Assembly (NCBI RefSeq): GCF_001884735.1
Contig: NZ_MJAP01000033.1
Location: forward strand, 112,697 to 176,696
From: Natronohydrobacter thiooxidans
Lineage (GTDB): Bacteria; Pseudomonadota; Alphaproteobacteria; Rhodobacterales; Rhodobacteraceae
Length of the DNA: 64,000 bases
Direction of reading: 5' to 3'
The translations under genes and the position numbers were made by a program. Below are positions 24,933-33,534 of this stretch, piece by piece; the first letter of the stretch is position 1; each line of letters opens with the position of its first letter. The notes under the pieces were generated by a model, which saw nothing but the letters and a program-made list of their open reading frames with translations, was not told the origin of the DNA and searched no databases.

Positions 24933-26411
24933 ATGACCGACAGCAGCTTCGCGCGGCGCAGGTTTCTCAATCTGTTGCTGGGTGGCTCGGCGCTTGCCGC
25001 CATGCCCGCCTGCGCGGGTGCGCCGGAACGCTCGCTGCGCCCCGCTCTCAGACCCGCGCAGCCTGTCGAAGGGATCGTGTCGCGCGCGGGTCTTGGTGGC
25101 GATATCGCTTTCGCGGTGATGGATATGCGCGGGGGCAATCTGCTGGAAGGGCAGGGCGCGAACACGGCTCTGCCGCCCGCCAGCGTCGCCAAGGCCGTGA
25201 CCGCGCTCTATGCGCTGGAGGCGATGGGCGCGGGCTATCAGTTCCGCACGCGGCTGGTGGCAACCGGGCCGGTGGTCGAGGGCGTGCTGCGCGGGGATCT
25301 GGTGCTTGCGGGTGGTGGCGACCCGACGCTGGAGACGGATCATCTGGCCGATATGGCCGCCGCGCTTGCGCGCGGGGGCGTGCGGCAGGTGACGGGCCGG
25401 TTCCTTGTCTGGGGCGGGGCATTGCCTTTTGTGCCGGAAATCACCGATGATCAGTCGCCGCAAGCGGGCTACAATCCCGCTGTCTCGGGGCTGAACCTGA
25501 ATTTCAACCGCGTGCATTTCGAATGGCGGCGCGCGGGCAATGACTACACCGTGACCATGGATGCGCGTTCGAACCGGCACCGCCCGGCGGTCAGCATGGC
25601 GCGGATGCAACTCGCCAGTCGCAGCACGCCGCTTTACACCTATCGGCGCAGCGCGGGCGCGGATGACTGGACCGTCGCGCGCTCGGCGCTGGGCAATAGC
25701 GGGTCGCGCTGGTTGCCGGTACGCCATCCCGAACTTTATGCGGGCGAAGTGTTCCGCAGCTTCGCTACCGCGCAGGGAATAGCGCTGCAGGCCCCGGTGG
25801 TGACGCAAGCCGCCCCGGTCGGGCAGGATCTGGTGACGCATCGTTCGCAGGCCCTGCAAGAGGTGCTGCGCGACCTGTTGCGTTTCTCCACCAATATCAG
25901 CGCCGAGGCCGTGGGACTGATGGCGACCACCATGCGCAGCGGTCGTCCGGGGGGGCTGGCGGCCTCTGGCGCTGCGATGTCGGATTGGGCGCGTGCGCGC
26001 TATGGCATGTCGAGCGCGCGGCTGGTCGATCATTCCGGGCTGGGCGCGAATTCGCGCGTGTCGATGGGTGATCTGGCCAATATGTTCCGGCAGGCCGGGG
26101 GGGCGGGCACTTTGCGCGCGCTGTTGCGCGAGCATCCGTTCCGGGACCGCAATGGCAATGTGATAAACAATCCCGGTTTCGACGTGCGCGCCAAGACCGG
26201 CACGCTCTATTTTGTCTCGGCGCTGGGGGGGTATCTGTCCTCACCGGGCGGGCGTGATCTGGCTTTCGCGATCTGTTCCGCCGATCTGGCGCGGCGGGCG
26301 CGGGTGGCGGGGTCCGGGTCGGACCGGCCCGACGGCACCGCAGCCTGGGCCGGGAATGCGCGGCAGATGCAGCAGGATCTGTTGCGGCGTTGGGCACAGG
26401 CCCATGCGTGA
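24933..26411 (+). CDS. dacB: D-alanyl-D-alanine carboxypeptidase/endopeptidase (PBP4 type)
   Basis: This periplasmic class C penicillin-binding protein (peptidase S13) trims or cleaves peptidoglycan crosslinks. The 492-residue product has the three active-site motifs SVAK (Ser84, Lys87), STN in RFSTNISAE, and KTG in RAKTGTLYFVS. The N terminus SFARRRFLNLLLGG has a twin-arginine look followed by AMPACAG, so export through Tat, perhaps with lipid attachment at Cys27, is possible but not certain. ATG 24933 gives this signal; an earlier in-frame ATG (24885) adds an unlikely leader. Confidence 0.88.
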   Translation: MTDSSFARRRFLNLLLGGSALAAMPACAGAPERSLRPALRPAQPVEGIVSRAGLGGDIAFAVMDMRGGNLLEGQGANTALPPASVAKAVTALYALEAMGAGYQFRTRLVATGPVVEGVLRGDLVLAGGGDPTLETDHLADMAAALARGGVRQVTGRFLVWGGALPFVPEITDDQSPQAGYNPAVSGLNLNFNRVHFEWRRAGNDYTVTMDARSNRHRPAVSMARMQLASRSTPLYTYRRSAGADDWTVARSALGNSGSRWLPVRHPELYAGEVFRSFATAQGIALQAPVVTQAAPVGQDLVTHRSQALQEVLRDLLRFSTNISAEAVGLMATTMRSGRPGGLAASGAAMSDWARARYGMSSARLVDHSGLGANSRVSMGDLANMFRQAGGAGTLRALLREHPFRDRNGNVINNPGFDVRAKTGTLYFVSALGGYLSSPGGRDLAFAICSADLARRARVAGSGSDRPDGTAAWAGNARQMQQDLLRRWAQAHA

Positions 26412-26431
26412 GGCGGTGAGCCAGACATGAA

Positions 26432-26454
26432 AAAGGGGCTGCGCGAGCCCCTTT
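26432..26454. terminator. Bidirectional terminator between dacB and accC
   Basis: AAAGGGGCT-GCGCG-AGCCCCTTT is a 9-bp perfect stem placed between convergent genes. The A/T ends give a short T run in both directions, so it can stop dacB transcription and the accBC transcript. Confidence 0.75.
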
Positions 26455-26487
26455 CCCGTCTGCCGCCCGGTTCACCCTTGTGCAGGA

Positions 26488-27837
26488 TCAGATTTCCTGC
26501 GGCTGGGCGAGGAATTTCTCCAGCCAGTGAATGTCGTAATTCCCGGCCTGCACATCCGGCTCTGCCAGAAGCGCGCGGAAGAGCGGCACGGAACTGTCCA
26601 CCCCGTCGATGATCAATTCGCCCAAGGCACGGTTGAGGCGCGCAAGCGCCTCGGGGCGGTCGCGGCCATGCACGATCAGCTTGGCGATCAGGCTGTCGTA
26701 ATAGGGCGGGATCGTGTAGCCGGAATAAAGCGCACTATCCATGCGCACCCCAAGCCCGCCGGGCGCGTGATAGGTCTCGACGCGACCGGGGCAGGGGGTG
26801 AAATTCGGCAGTTTCTCGGCATTGATGCGCACTTCGACCGCATGCCCGTTCACCTGCAGCTCATCCTGGGTGAAAGACAGCGGCTGGCCCGCTGCCACAC
26901 GGATCTGCTCGCGCACCAGATCGACCCCGAAAATCGCCTCGGTCACGGGATGCTCGACCTGAAGCCGGGTGTTCATCTCGATGAAATAGAACTCGCCGTT
27001 CTCATAGAGAAACTCGATCGTACCGGCCCCGCGATAGCCGATCCGGGCCACGGCCTCGGCGCAGGTCTGGCCGATCCGGGCGCGGGTCTCGGAATCGATC
27101 ACCGGGCCGGGGGCTTCTTCCAGAACTTTCTGGTGGCGGCGCTGGAGTGAACAGTCACGTTCGCCCAGATGCACCGCATTGCCCTTGCCATCGCCAAAGA
27201 CCTGAATCTCGATATGGCGCGGCTGACCGAGATATTTCTCGATATACACCTCATCATTGCCGAAAGCGGCCTTGGCCTCGGCCCGCGCAGTGCGGAAGGC
27301 GGTTTCCAGTTCGGCCGCCGAGCGCGCGAGTTTCATGCCGCGCCCGCCGCCGCCTGCTGTCGCCTTGATGATTACCGGATAGCCGATTTCGGCGGCCACG
27401 GTGCGGGCGGTCTCGAAATGTGCGACACCGCCAGCCGATCCGGGCACACAGGGCACGCCAAGGGCTTTCATCGTGTCCTTGGCGGTGATCTTGTCACCCA
27501 TCATGCGGATATGCTCCGCCGACGGCCCGATGAAGGTGATGTCGTGATCTTCGACCACCTGCACGAAAGCCGCGTTTTCCGACAGGAAGCCGTAACCCGG
27601 ATGGATCGCTTCGGCGCCCGAAATCTCGCAGGCCGAGATGATCGCGGGCACATGCAGATAGCTTTGGCCAGAGGGGGCGGGGCCGATGCAGATCGCCTCA
27701 TCGGCCATGCGCACATGCATGGCGTCCGCATCTGCGGTCGAATGCACGGCAACCGAGCCGATCCCCATTTCGCGACAGGCGCGGATCACGCGCAGCGCGA
27801 TTTCCCCGCGATTGGCAATCAGGATCTTGTTGAACAT
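26488..27837 (-). CDS. accC: Acetyl-CoA carboxylase biotin carboxylase subunit
   Basis: The enzyme carboxylates biotin on AccB using ATP and bicarbonate, the first half of malonyl-CoA synthesis. The 449-residue product has normal length, the ATP-grasp glycine loop ([15 protein letters not shown]), the catalytic [14 protein letters not shown] segment, and the N-terminal [20 protein letters not shown]. It lies 12 bases after accB on the same strand and ends 33 bases from a shared terminator. Together they form the usual accBC operon; the carboxyltransferase genes are elsewhere. Confidence 0.96.
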   Translation of the reverse strand: MFNKILIANRGEIALRVIRACREMGIGSVAVHSTADADAMHVRMADEAICIGPAPSGQSYLHVPAIISACEISGAEAIHPGYGFLSENAAFVQVVEDHDITFIGPSAEHIRMMGDKITAKDTMKALGVPCVPGSAGGVAHFETARTVAAEIGYPVIIKATAGGGGRGMKLARSAAELETAFRTARAEAKAAFGNDEVYIEKYLGQPRHIEIQVFGDGKGNAVHLGERDCSLQRRHQKVLEEAPGPVIDSETRARIGQTCAEAVARIGYRGAGTIEFLYENGEFYFIEMNTRLQVEHPVTEAIFGVDLVREQIRVAAGQPLSFTQDELQVNGHAVEVRINAEKLPNFTPCPGRVETYHAPGGLGVRMDSALYSGYTIPPYYDSLIAKLIVHGRDRPEALARLNRALGELIIDGVDSSVPLFRALLAEPDVQAGNYDIHWLEKFLAQPQEI

Positions 27838-27849
27838 GCCTGCGCCGCC

Positions 27850-28344
27850 TTATTCGATGATCATCAGGGGGGCGCCGAATTCCACCGGGCTGCCATCGCC
27901 GATCAGGATACGCTTGACCGTGCCTGCTCGCGGGGCGGGGATGTGGTTCATCGTCTTCATCGCTTCGATGATCAGAAGCGTATCGCCCTCGGCCACCTGC
28001 GCGCCCACGCTCACGAAATTCGCGGCGCCCGGTTCGGCGGCAAGATAGACCGTGCCCACCATGGGCGAGGTCACGGCGCCAGGGTGCTGGGCGGGATCGG
28101 CAGGCGTCTCGGTTTTCGTGGTGGCGGTGGCGGATGTGGCAGGCGCAGGGGCTGCGGCGACCGGGGCTGGCGCGGCGACCTGCTGGAAAACCGGCTGGTT
28201 GCCGAGTTTCGAGACTTTCACATTCAGGCTGTCATTGTCGCCATAGTCGCGCTTCACGCTCAGCTCGGAGAGGTCGTTCTCGTTGAGAAGTTCCGCAAGG
28301 GCTTTGATAAAAGCGACATCGGCATCATTGCGGCTTTGCGTCAT
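27850..28344 (-). CDS. accB: Biotin carboxyl carrier protein of acetyl-CoA carboxylase
   Basis: The 164-residue protein carries biotin on Lys130 in the motif EAMKTMN (a common variant of EAMKLMN) within a C-terminal biotinyl domain. An Ala/Pro-rich flexible linker (about 60-85) separates it from an N-terminal segment (FIKALAELLNENDLSEL). It shuttles carboxybiotin between AccC and the carboxyltransferase. GAGGAATGAG precedes ATG 28344. The accBC promoter must lie in the divergent gap 28345-28545. Confidence 0.95.
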   Translation of the reverse strand: MTQSRNDADVAFIKALAELLNENDLSELSVKRDYGDNDSLNVKVSKLGNQPVFQQVAAPAPVAAAPAPATSATATTKTETPADPAQHPGAVTSPMVGTVYLAAEPGAANFVSVGAQVAEGDTLLIIEAMKTMNHIPAPRAGTVKRILIGDGSPVEFGAPLMIIE

Positions 28345-28489
28345 CTCATTCCTCGAACACAGGGGCGTTATTATGGTTGCTTCCTGCCCAGAGCCTATGC
28401 CCTGAACCTTGGCGCTGCCTTATACTGGAGAGGGCCCTCGGTGTGAAGCCGCGTTTTCGTCCCTCTGTTTTCTGGCTCGTATCGGCAAG

Positions 28490-28524
28490 AAACCGGTTTG
28501 CGCGCCTGTAAATTTCTGTAAATT
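28490..28524. promoter_or_regulatory. Palindrome and direct repeat between accB and the XRE regulator
   Basis: The divergent gap contains the palindrome AAACCGGTTT (28490-28499) and two direct copies of TGTAAATT (28507-28514 and 28517-28524) spaced by 10 bases, one helical turn. They lie 22-56 bases before the regulator start. This is a plausible autoregulatory site and would also lie upstream of accB. No experimental motif is claimed. Confidence 0.35.
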
Positions 28525-28545
28525 CCGTCGCGAGAGGAGTTTCCC

Positions 28546-29868
28546 ATGGTACGTCCCGCCTTGACCGGAACCCGTATTCGTGCGCGCCGCAACCTGCGCG
28601 GGATGCGACAGGCCGAACTTGCGCGCGAAGTGGGGGTGTCGGCGTCATACCTCAATCTGATCGAACATAACCGGCGCAATATCGGCCCCGATCTTCTGGG
28701 CGCGCTGGCTCAGGCGCTCGGGGTCTCGGTGGATGCGCTGATCGAGGATGGCGATTCCCGGCTGGTTGAAGGCGCGCGCGCAGCAGCGGAACGGTGCAAT
28801 CTCGATCCGGCGGAACTGGAGCGGATCGACGAGTTCACGGGGCGGTTTCCGGGCTGGGCCAAGGTTCTGGCCGAAACCCAGTCACGGGTGGAGCGGCTGG
28901 AGCGGGTTGTCGAACAGCTGAATGACCGCATGACCCATGACCCCTATATGGGCGAAGCGCTGCATGAGATCATTTCCGCCGTGACCTCGGTGCAATCGAC
29001 AGCAACCATCCTGAACGATGCGCAGGAGATCGAGCCCGACTGGCAGGCGCGGTTTCACCAGAATATCCTGCAGGACAGTGCGCGGCTGGCAGAAGGTGCC
29101 GTGGCGCTGGTCAATTATCTGGATGCGGGCAAGAGCGAGGAGACCGGGCTTGCCGCGCCGCAGGAAGAGGTCGAGGCCTGGCTGGCGCAACACGATTTCC
29201 ATCTGCCGGAGCTGGAGGCCGAGACGTTTGACCCGGCGCGGCTTGTCGCCGGGCAGGTGGAATTATCCTCGGAAGCGTCGCGCGCGCTTGCGTTGCAATG
29301 GGTCACGCAATTTCACGCCGACAGCCGGGCGCTGCCGCTGGCGCGTCTGCTGCCTGCGCTGGATCGGGTGGGTATCGCGCCCGAGATCCTTGCGGATGAG
29401 TTCGGTATCCCCTTCGATCAGGTGCTGCGCCGCTTTGCGTTGCTACCACGCGATATATTGGTCGAGCGCGGGCTCCCGGTTCCCGGTCTGGTGATCTGCG
29501 ACAATTCCGGCACGATCCTGTTCCGGCGTGGGATTGATGGTTTCGCCTTGCCGCGCTTTGGTGGCGCCTGCCCGCTCTGGCCGCTCTATCAGGCGCTGCA
29601 GCGGCCTTTCGTGCGGCTGCGCATGCCGCTGGCGACGGCGGGGCGGCTAGGGCGGCGTTTTGTGACCTATGCCTGTGCTGCGACACGCGCAGAGCTTGGA
29701 TTCGGGATGCCGAGTGTCCTGCAGGCCACGATGCTGATCCTGCCGGCCGAAAACCTGACCGAAGAGGCCGAGCGCGCCTTGCTCGCGGTCGGGGCAAGCT
29801 GTCGGACCTGCCCCCAACTGGATTGTGCGGCCCGCCGGGAACCGTCCATTCTGATGACCGCTGTATGA
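28546..29868 (+). CDS. XRE-family regulator with DUF2083-type C terminus (short-chain acyl regulator type)
   Basis: The 440-residue protein has an N-terminal HTH_3/XRE domain (about 9-65: RIRARRNLRGMRQAELAREVG and SYLNLIEHNRRN). Its C-terminal half resembles the DUF2083 domain of RamB/ScfR-type regulators (FALPRFGGACPLWPLYQALQ). It ends with the cysteine set C419-x2-C422-x4-C427. The usual IrrE/ImmA-like domain with HExxH is not visible. Instead residues 136-192 (EALHEIISAVTSVQSTATIL ... FHQNILQDSARLAEGAVALV) look like a histidine-kinase dimerisation helix pair. It heads a set ending in a symporter-kinase, so it probably belongs to a signalling route for acetate or other carboxylates. GAGAGGAG precedes the ATG. 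Confidence 0.72.
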   Translation: MVRPALTGTRIRARRNLRGMRQAELAREVGVSASYLNLIEHNRRNIGPDLLGALAQALGVSVDALIEDGDSRLVEGARAAAERCNLDPAELERIDEFTGRFPGWAKVLAETQSRVERLERVVEQLNDRMTHDPYMGEALHEIISAVTSVQSTATILNDAQEIEPDWQARFHQNILQDSARLAEGAVALVNYLDAGKSEETGLAAPQEEVEAWLAQHDFHLPELEAETFDPARLVAGQVELSSEASRALALQWVTQFHADSRALPLARLLPALDRVGIAPEILADEFGIPFDQVLRRFALLPRDILVERGLPVPGLVICDNSGTILFRRGIDGFALPRFGGACPLWPLYQALQRPFVRLRMPLATAGRLGRRFVTYACAATRAELGFGMPSVLQATMLILPAENLTEEAERALLAVGASCRTCPQLDCAARREPSILMTAV

Positions 29869-30028
29869 AACGCGCTTTGACAGGCGGGCGATAAGCTGTG
29901 TAAACAAATCGTGTAAGGCGGCGGGAGGAACTGGGTCGCCTTGCATATCGGTCGGGGTGCGCCCATTGGCGCCTGGCGCCAAAAGTGCTTGCGCGCCCCG
30001 ATCCCCGCAAGGGTGGAGGAGGTTTGCG

Positions 30029-30397
30029 ATGGAGAAGCGCGTCCTTGTGATCGAGGATGAGCCGAATATTTCGGAAGCCCTGCGCTTCATCCTGACGCGC
30101 GAAGGCTGGAAGGTGGATGTATCGGCAAACGGAAAATCCATGCTGGGCACCTTGCAGGCCGATCCGCCGGATCTGCTGATCCTTGATCTGATGCTGCCGG
30201 ATCTGAGTGGTTTCGATATCCTGAAATTCCTGCGCGCGGGCGAGGGAACGCGTGAATTGCCTGTCCTGATGCTGACCGCCAAGGGACAGTCTGCCGACCG
30301 GGTCGAGGCCGAACGTCTGGGCGTGACCCGCTTCATGACCAAACCCTTCGCGAATGCCGAAGTGATTGCCGCGGTGCGGGAAATGACAGCGCCATGA
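30029..30397 (+). CDS. Single-domain response regulator (receiver only)
   Basis: The 122-residue CheY-like protein has the acidic pair EDE near the N terminus, phosphoacceptor Asp53 (LLILDLMLPD), the conserved Thr in LMLTAKG, and the Lys in FMTKPF. It has no output domain. GGAGGAGG precedes ATG 30029. It overlaps the next gene by ATGA and lies in the same run as the symporter-kinase at 30677, which is its likely phosphodonor. Such lone receivers act on partner proteins or in phosphorelays. Confidence 0.85.
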   Translation: MEKRVLVIEDEPNISEALRFILTREGWKVDVSANGKSMLGTLQADPPDLLILDLMLPDLSGFDILKFLRAGEGTRELPVLMLTAKGQSADRVEAERLGVTRFMTKPFANAEVIAAVREMTAP

Positions 30398-30672
30398 GCC
30401 GCCCGCCACGCCCGCAGTTTCTGGCGCGTGACAGCTACCGGGTCCGCCGCCTGATGGATGCGGCGCGGTTTCTGCCGGTCTTCGGCTTCGTGCTCCTGCT
30501 GCTGCCGCTGATGCGGCACAGCTCTGACACCGAGGCGCCGCCGACTGCCAGCGAGGGCGTGTATCTTTTTCTGGTCTGGTTCGGCCTCGTACTTGCCGCC
30601 TTCCTGATGTCGCTGGGCCTGCGTCGCGCGCTCGATTCGTCCAAAGAGCGCATCACACCGCCGGAGGACTGA
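30394..30672 (+). CDS. Small two-helix membrane protein, function unknown
   Basis: The 92-residue protein has two hydrophobic helices (about 26-42 and 57-76) with a basic N terminus, so both ends are probably cytoplasmic. Translation is coupled to the receiver gene by an ATGA overlap, and the kinase gene begins 4 bases after its stop. The tight packing suggests a role in the same signalling unit, perhaps as an accessory to the membrane kinase. I recognise no family. Confidence 0.65.
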   Translation: MSRPPRPQFLARDSYRVRRLMDAARFLPVFGFVLLLLPLMRHSSDTEAPPTASEGVYLFLVWFGLVLAAFLMSLGLRRALDSSKERITPPED

Positions 30673-30676
30673 GCCC

Positions 30677-33406
30677 ATGTCCTTCAATATGCTTGTCCTG
30701 ACCTGTCTGGCCTATGTCATCTTGCTGTTTGTCGTGGCCTCGGCGGCTGAGCGGGCGGCGTCAGAGGGGCGCGCGGGCTGGCTGCGCTCTCCCATGATCT
30801 ACACGCTCTCGCTCTCGGTCTATTGTACTGCATGGACCTTTTACGGCGCGGTCGGCTTTGCTGCGCGCTCTGGTCTGGAATTCATGACGATATATCTCGG
30901 CCCGACGCTGGTCTTTGTGGGCTGGTGGGTGCTCTTGCGCAAGCTGGTGCGGATCGGGCGCGAGAACCGCGTCACCTCGATCGCCGACATGATTTCGGCA
31001 CGCTATGGCAAGTCGAACCTGCTGGGCGTGATCGTGACGCTGCTGTGCATATCCGCAGGCGCTCCCTATATCGCGCTGCAACTGCAATCCATCTCGCAAT
31101 CCTTCACGGTTTTCGTGACCGATCCCGCCAGTATGAGCCTTGCGGGCAATCCCACGCTGATTGCCTTCTGGGTGGCAATCGGTCTGGCCTTTTTCACCAT
31201 TGTTTTCGGCACGCGGACATTGGATGCCAATGAACAGCACCCCGGTGTTGTGACCGCCATTGCGGTCGAGGCTGTGGTCAAGCTGGTCGCGCTTCTGGCG
31301 GTGGGGGTCTTTGTCGTCTGGGTCGTGGCCGCCGGGCCCGCAGATATCCTGTCACGGATCGATGCGCAGGCGCTGCCGCAATGGGAGATCCAGCCGGGCC
31401 GCTGGACCGGGCTGATCCTGCTGTCGGCCATCGCCATCATCTGCCTGCCGCGCATGTTTCAGGTGACGGTGGTCGAGAATACCGATGACCAGCATCTTGC
31501 CACGGCGAGCTGGGCCTTTCCGCTCTATCTGTTCCTGATCAGCCTTTTTGTGCTGCCGATTGCGGTGATCGGCATGGAGCTGATGCCTGCGGGCAGCAAC
31601 CCGGACATGTTCGTGCTGACACTGCCCTTGCATCTCGGGCAGGACGGGCTGGCGCTGCTGTCCTTCCTCGGCGGGTTTTCGGCGGCAACCTCGATGGTGA
31701 TTGTGGCCTCGCTTGCCTTGGCCACGATGGTCTCGAACCACATCGTCGTGCCTCTCTGGCTGAAGCTCCGTGCCGCGCGCAATCTTGATTCGGGAGATAT
31801 GCGACTGCTGGTCCTGAGTGTCCGGCGGCTGTCGATCTCGCTCGTGCTGGGGCTGGGCTATCTCTATTATGTCATCACCGGCGGGTCGGCTGCACTGGCG
31901 GCCATCGGGTTGATTTCTTTTGTGGGCGTGGCGCAGATGCTGCCTGCGCTTCTGGGCGCGCTCTTCTGGCGCGGGGCAAGCCGCACGGGTGCCGCGCTGG
32001 GGCTGATCACGGGGATGGCACTGTGGTTCTACACGCTGTTCCTGCCCAGTTTCGGGCCCGGCGTGTTCCTGTCGGCGCAGGTGATGGAGGCAGGGCTCTT
32101 CGGCCAGTCCTGGCTGCGCCCCTACAGCCTGTTCGGTCTGACCACGCTTGATCCGCTCCTGCACTCCCTGTTCTGGTCGCTGCTTCTGAATGTGCTGATC
32201 TTCTGCCTGGGGTCTTTCCTGAGCTTCCCCAGTCCGATGGAGCGGGTTCAGGGCGCGCTCTTCGTGAATATTTATGACCGTACCGGCCCCGCGCGCAGCT
32301 GGACCCGGCCTGTGGCCGAGGCCGAGGATCTGCTGCCCATCGCGCAGCGCATATTGGGTGCCAGCGAAGGGCAGAATTTCTTTCGCGCCCAAGCTGCACT
32401 GCAGGGCAAGCAGGGTTTCCTGCCCGATATCACGCCGGAATTTCTGGAAGCGCTGGAGTTGAAGCTTTCCGGCTCGGTGGGCGCTGCGACCGCGCATGCG
32501 ATGCTGGCGCAGAGCGTGGGCACGGCGGTTGTCTCGGTCGAGGATCTGATGGCCGTGGCCTCGGAGACGGCGCAGATCATGGAATATTCCGCCCAGCTTG
32601 AGGCCAAATCCGAGGAACTCAGCCGGACCGCGCGCAAGCTGCGCGAAGCGAATGAGATGCTGCAGAAGCTTTCGGTGCAGAAGGATGCGTTTCTCAGCCA
32701 GATCAGCCATGAATTGCGCACGCCCATGACCTCGATCCGGGCGTTTTCCGAGATCATGATGGACAGCGATTCGATGTCACCCGAAGAGCGCACCCATTTC
32801 GCCCAGATCATTCATGACGAATCGATCCGGCTGACCCGGCTGCTGGATGATCTGCTGGATCTGAGCGTGCTGGAACATGGGCAGGTGCAGCTTAATATCG
32901 CGCCGGTCCAACTGCGCGATCTGATCGACAAGGCGATCCGCTCTTCGGAATCGGTGCAGGCGGATCGCAAGTTCCGTATCCTGCGCAGCCGTGATCCCGA
33001 AGGGATCGAGATCGCGACCGATGCGGGCCGTCTGACACAGGTTTTCATCAATATCCTGTCCAATGCCCGCAAATACTGCATCGCCGATGATCCGCAGATG
33101 CAGATCAAGGTGCGCGAGCGCAAGGGGATGGTCGAGGTCGATTTCATCGATAATGGCGCGGGCATCCCGCGCGACAAGCAGGCGTTGATTTTCGAGAAAT
33201 TCTCGCGACTGACGGATTCGATGCATGCGGGCGGGGCGGGCCTGGGTCTCGCGATCTGCCGCGAGATCATGCACAATCTCGGGGGCGATATTGCCTATGT
33301 GCCGGGGCAGGGTGGTGCCGCGTTCCGCGTGAGTTTCCCGCGCGTGCTGTCGCGCCATGCCGGGGGGCGCAAGCCGACAAGCCCGCAGGCGGAAGCGGCG
33401 GAATAG
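30677..33406 (+). CDS. Sodium/solute symporter-fused sensor histidine kinase
   Basis: The 909-residue protein begins with an SSS-family (SLC5-like) transporter domain of about thirteen helices (about 1-545), recognisable from SVYCTAWTFYGAVGFAARSG and RVTSIADMISARYGKS. A linker and coiled coil (about 625-665, AQLEAKSEELSRTARKLREANEMLQKL in pieces) lead to the DHp motif FLSQISHELRTPMTS with His678. An ATPase domain follows (NILSNARKY, GGAGLGLAICREI). CbrA and related kinases share this layout and sense or transport amino acids or small carboxylates. There is no receiver of its own; the lone receiver at 30029 is the probable partner. Confidence 0.88.
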   Translation: MSFNMLVLTCLAYVILLFVVASAAERAASEGRAGWLRSPMIYTLSLSVYCTAWTFYGAVGFAARSGLEFMTIYLGPTLVFVGWWVLLRKLVRIGRENRVTSIADMISARYGKSNLLGVIVTLLCISAGAPYIALQLQSISQSFTVFVTDPASMSLAGNPTLIAFWVAIGLAFFTIVFGTRTLDANEQHPGVVTAIAVEAVVKLVALLAVGVFVVWVVAAGPADILSRIDAQALPQWEIQPGRWTGLILLSAIAIICLPRMFQVTVVENTDDQHLATASWAFPLYLFLISLFVLPIAVIGMELMPAGSNPDMFVLTLPLHLGQDGLALLSFLGGFSAATSMVIVASLALATMVSNHIVVPLWLKLRAARNLDSGDMRLLVLSVRRLSISLVLGLGYLYYVITGGSAALAAIGLISFVGVAQMLPALLGALFWRGASRTGAALGLITGMALWFYTLFLPSFGPGVFLSAQVMEAGLFGQSWLRPYSLFGLTTLDPLLHSLFWSLLLNVLIFCLGSFLSFPSPMERVQGALFVNIYDRTGPARSWTRPVAEAEDLLPIAQRILGASEGQNFFRAQAALQGKQGFLPDITPEFLEALELKLSGSVGAATAHAMLAQSVGTAVVSVEDLMAVASETAQIMEYSAQLEAKSEELSRTARKLREANEMLQKLSVQKDAFLSQISHELRTPMTSIRAFSEIMMDSDSMSPEERTHFAQIIHDESIRLTRLLDDLLDLSVLEHGQVQLNIAPVQLRDLIDKAIRSSESVQADRKFRILRSRDPEGIEIATDAGRLTQVFINILSNARKYCIADDPQMQIKVRERKGMVEVDFIDNGAGIPRDKQALIFEKFSRLTDSMHAGGAGLGLAICREIMHNLGGDIAYVPGQGGAAFRVSFPRVLSRHAGGRKPTSPQAEAAE

Positions 33407-33534
33407 ATCGGGGATTGTCCGAAATTTCAGCAGCGCGCGATTTTTCACCCGGATAAAAATTTTACTAATTGATAAAAAATCGGAAGCGTGGTTTCCTGAG
33501 TGCCACAAGAGCCAGTCATCAAAAGGCCAGCCAG

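Noticed and set aside
27169..28446. Plus-strand frame of 425 codons opposite accC and accB
   Set aside because: Antisense shadow; the AccB and AccC motifs on the minus strand are unambiguous.
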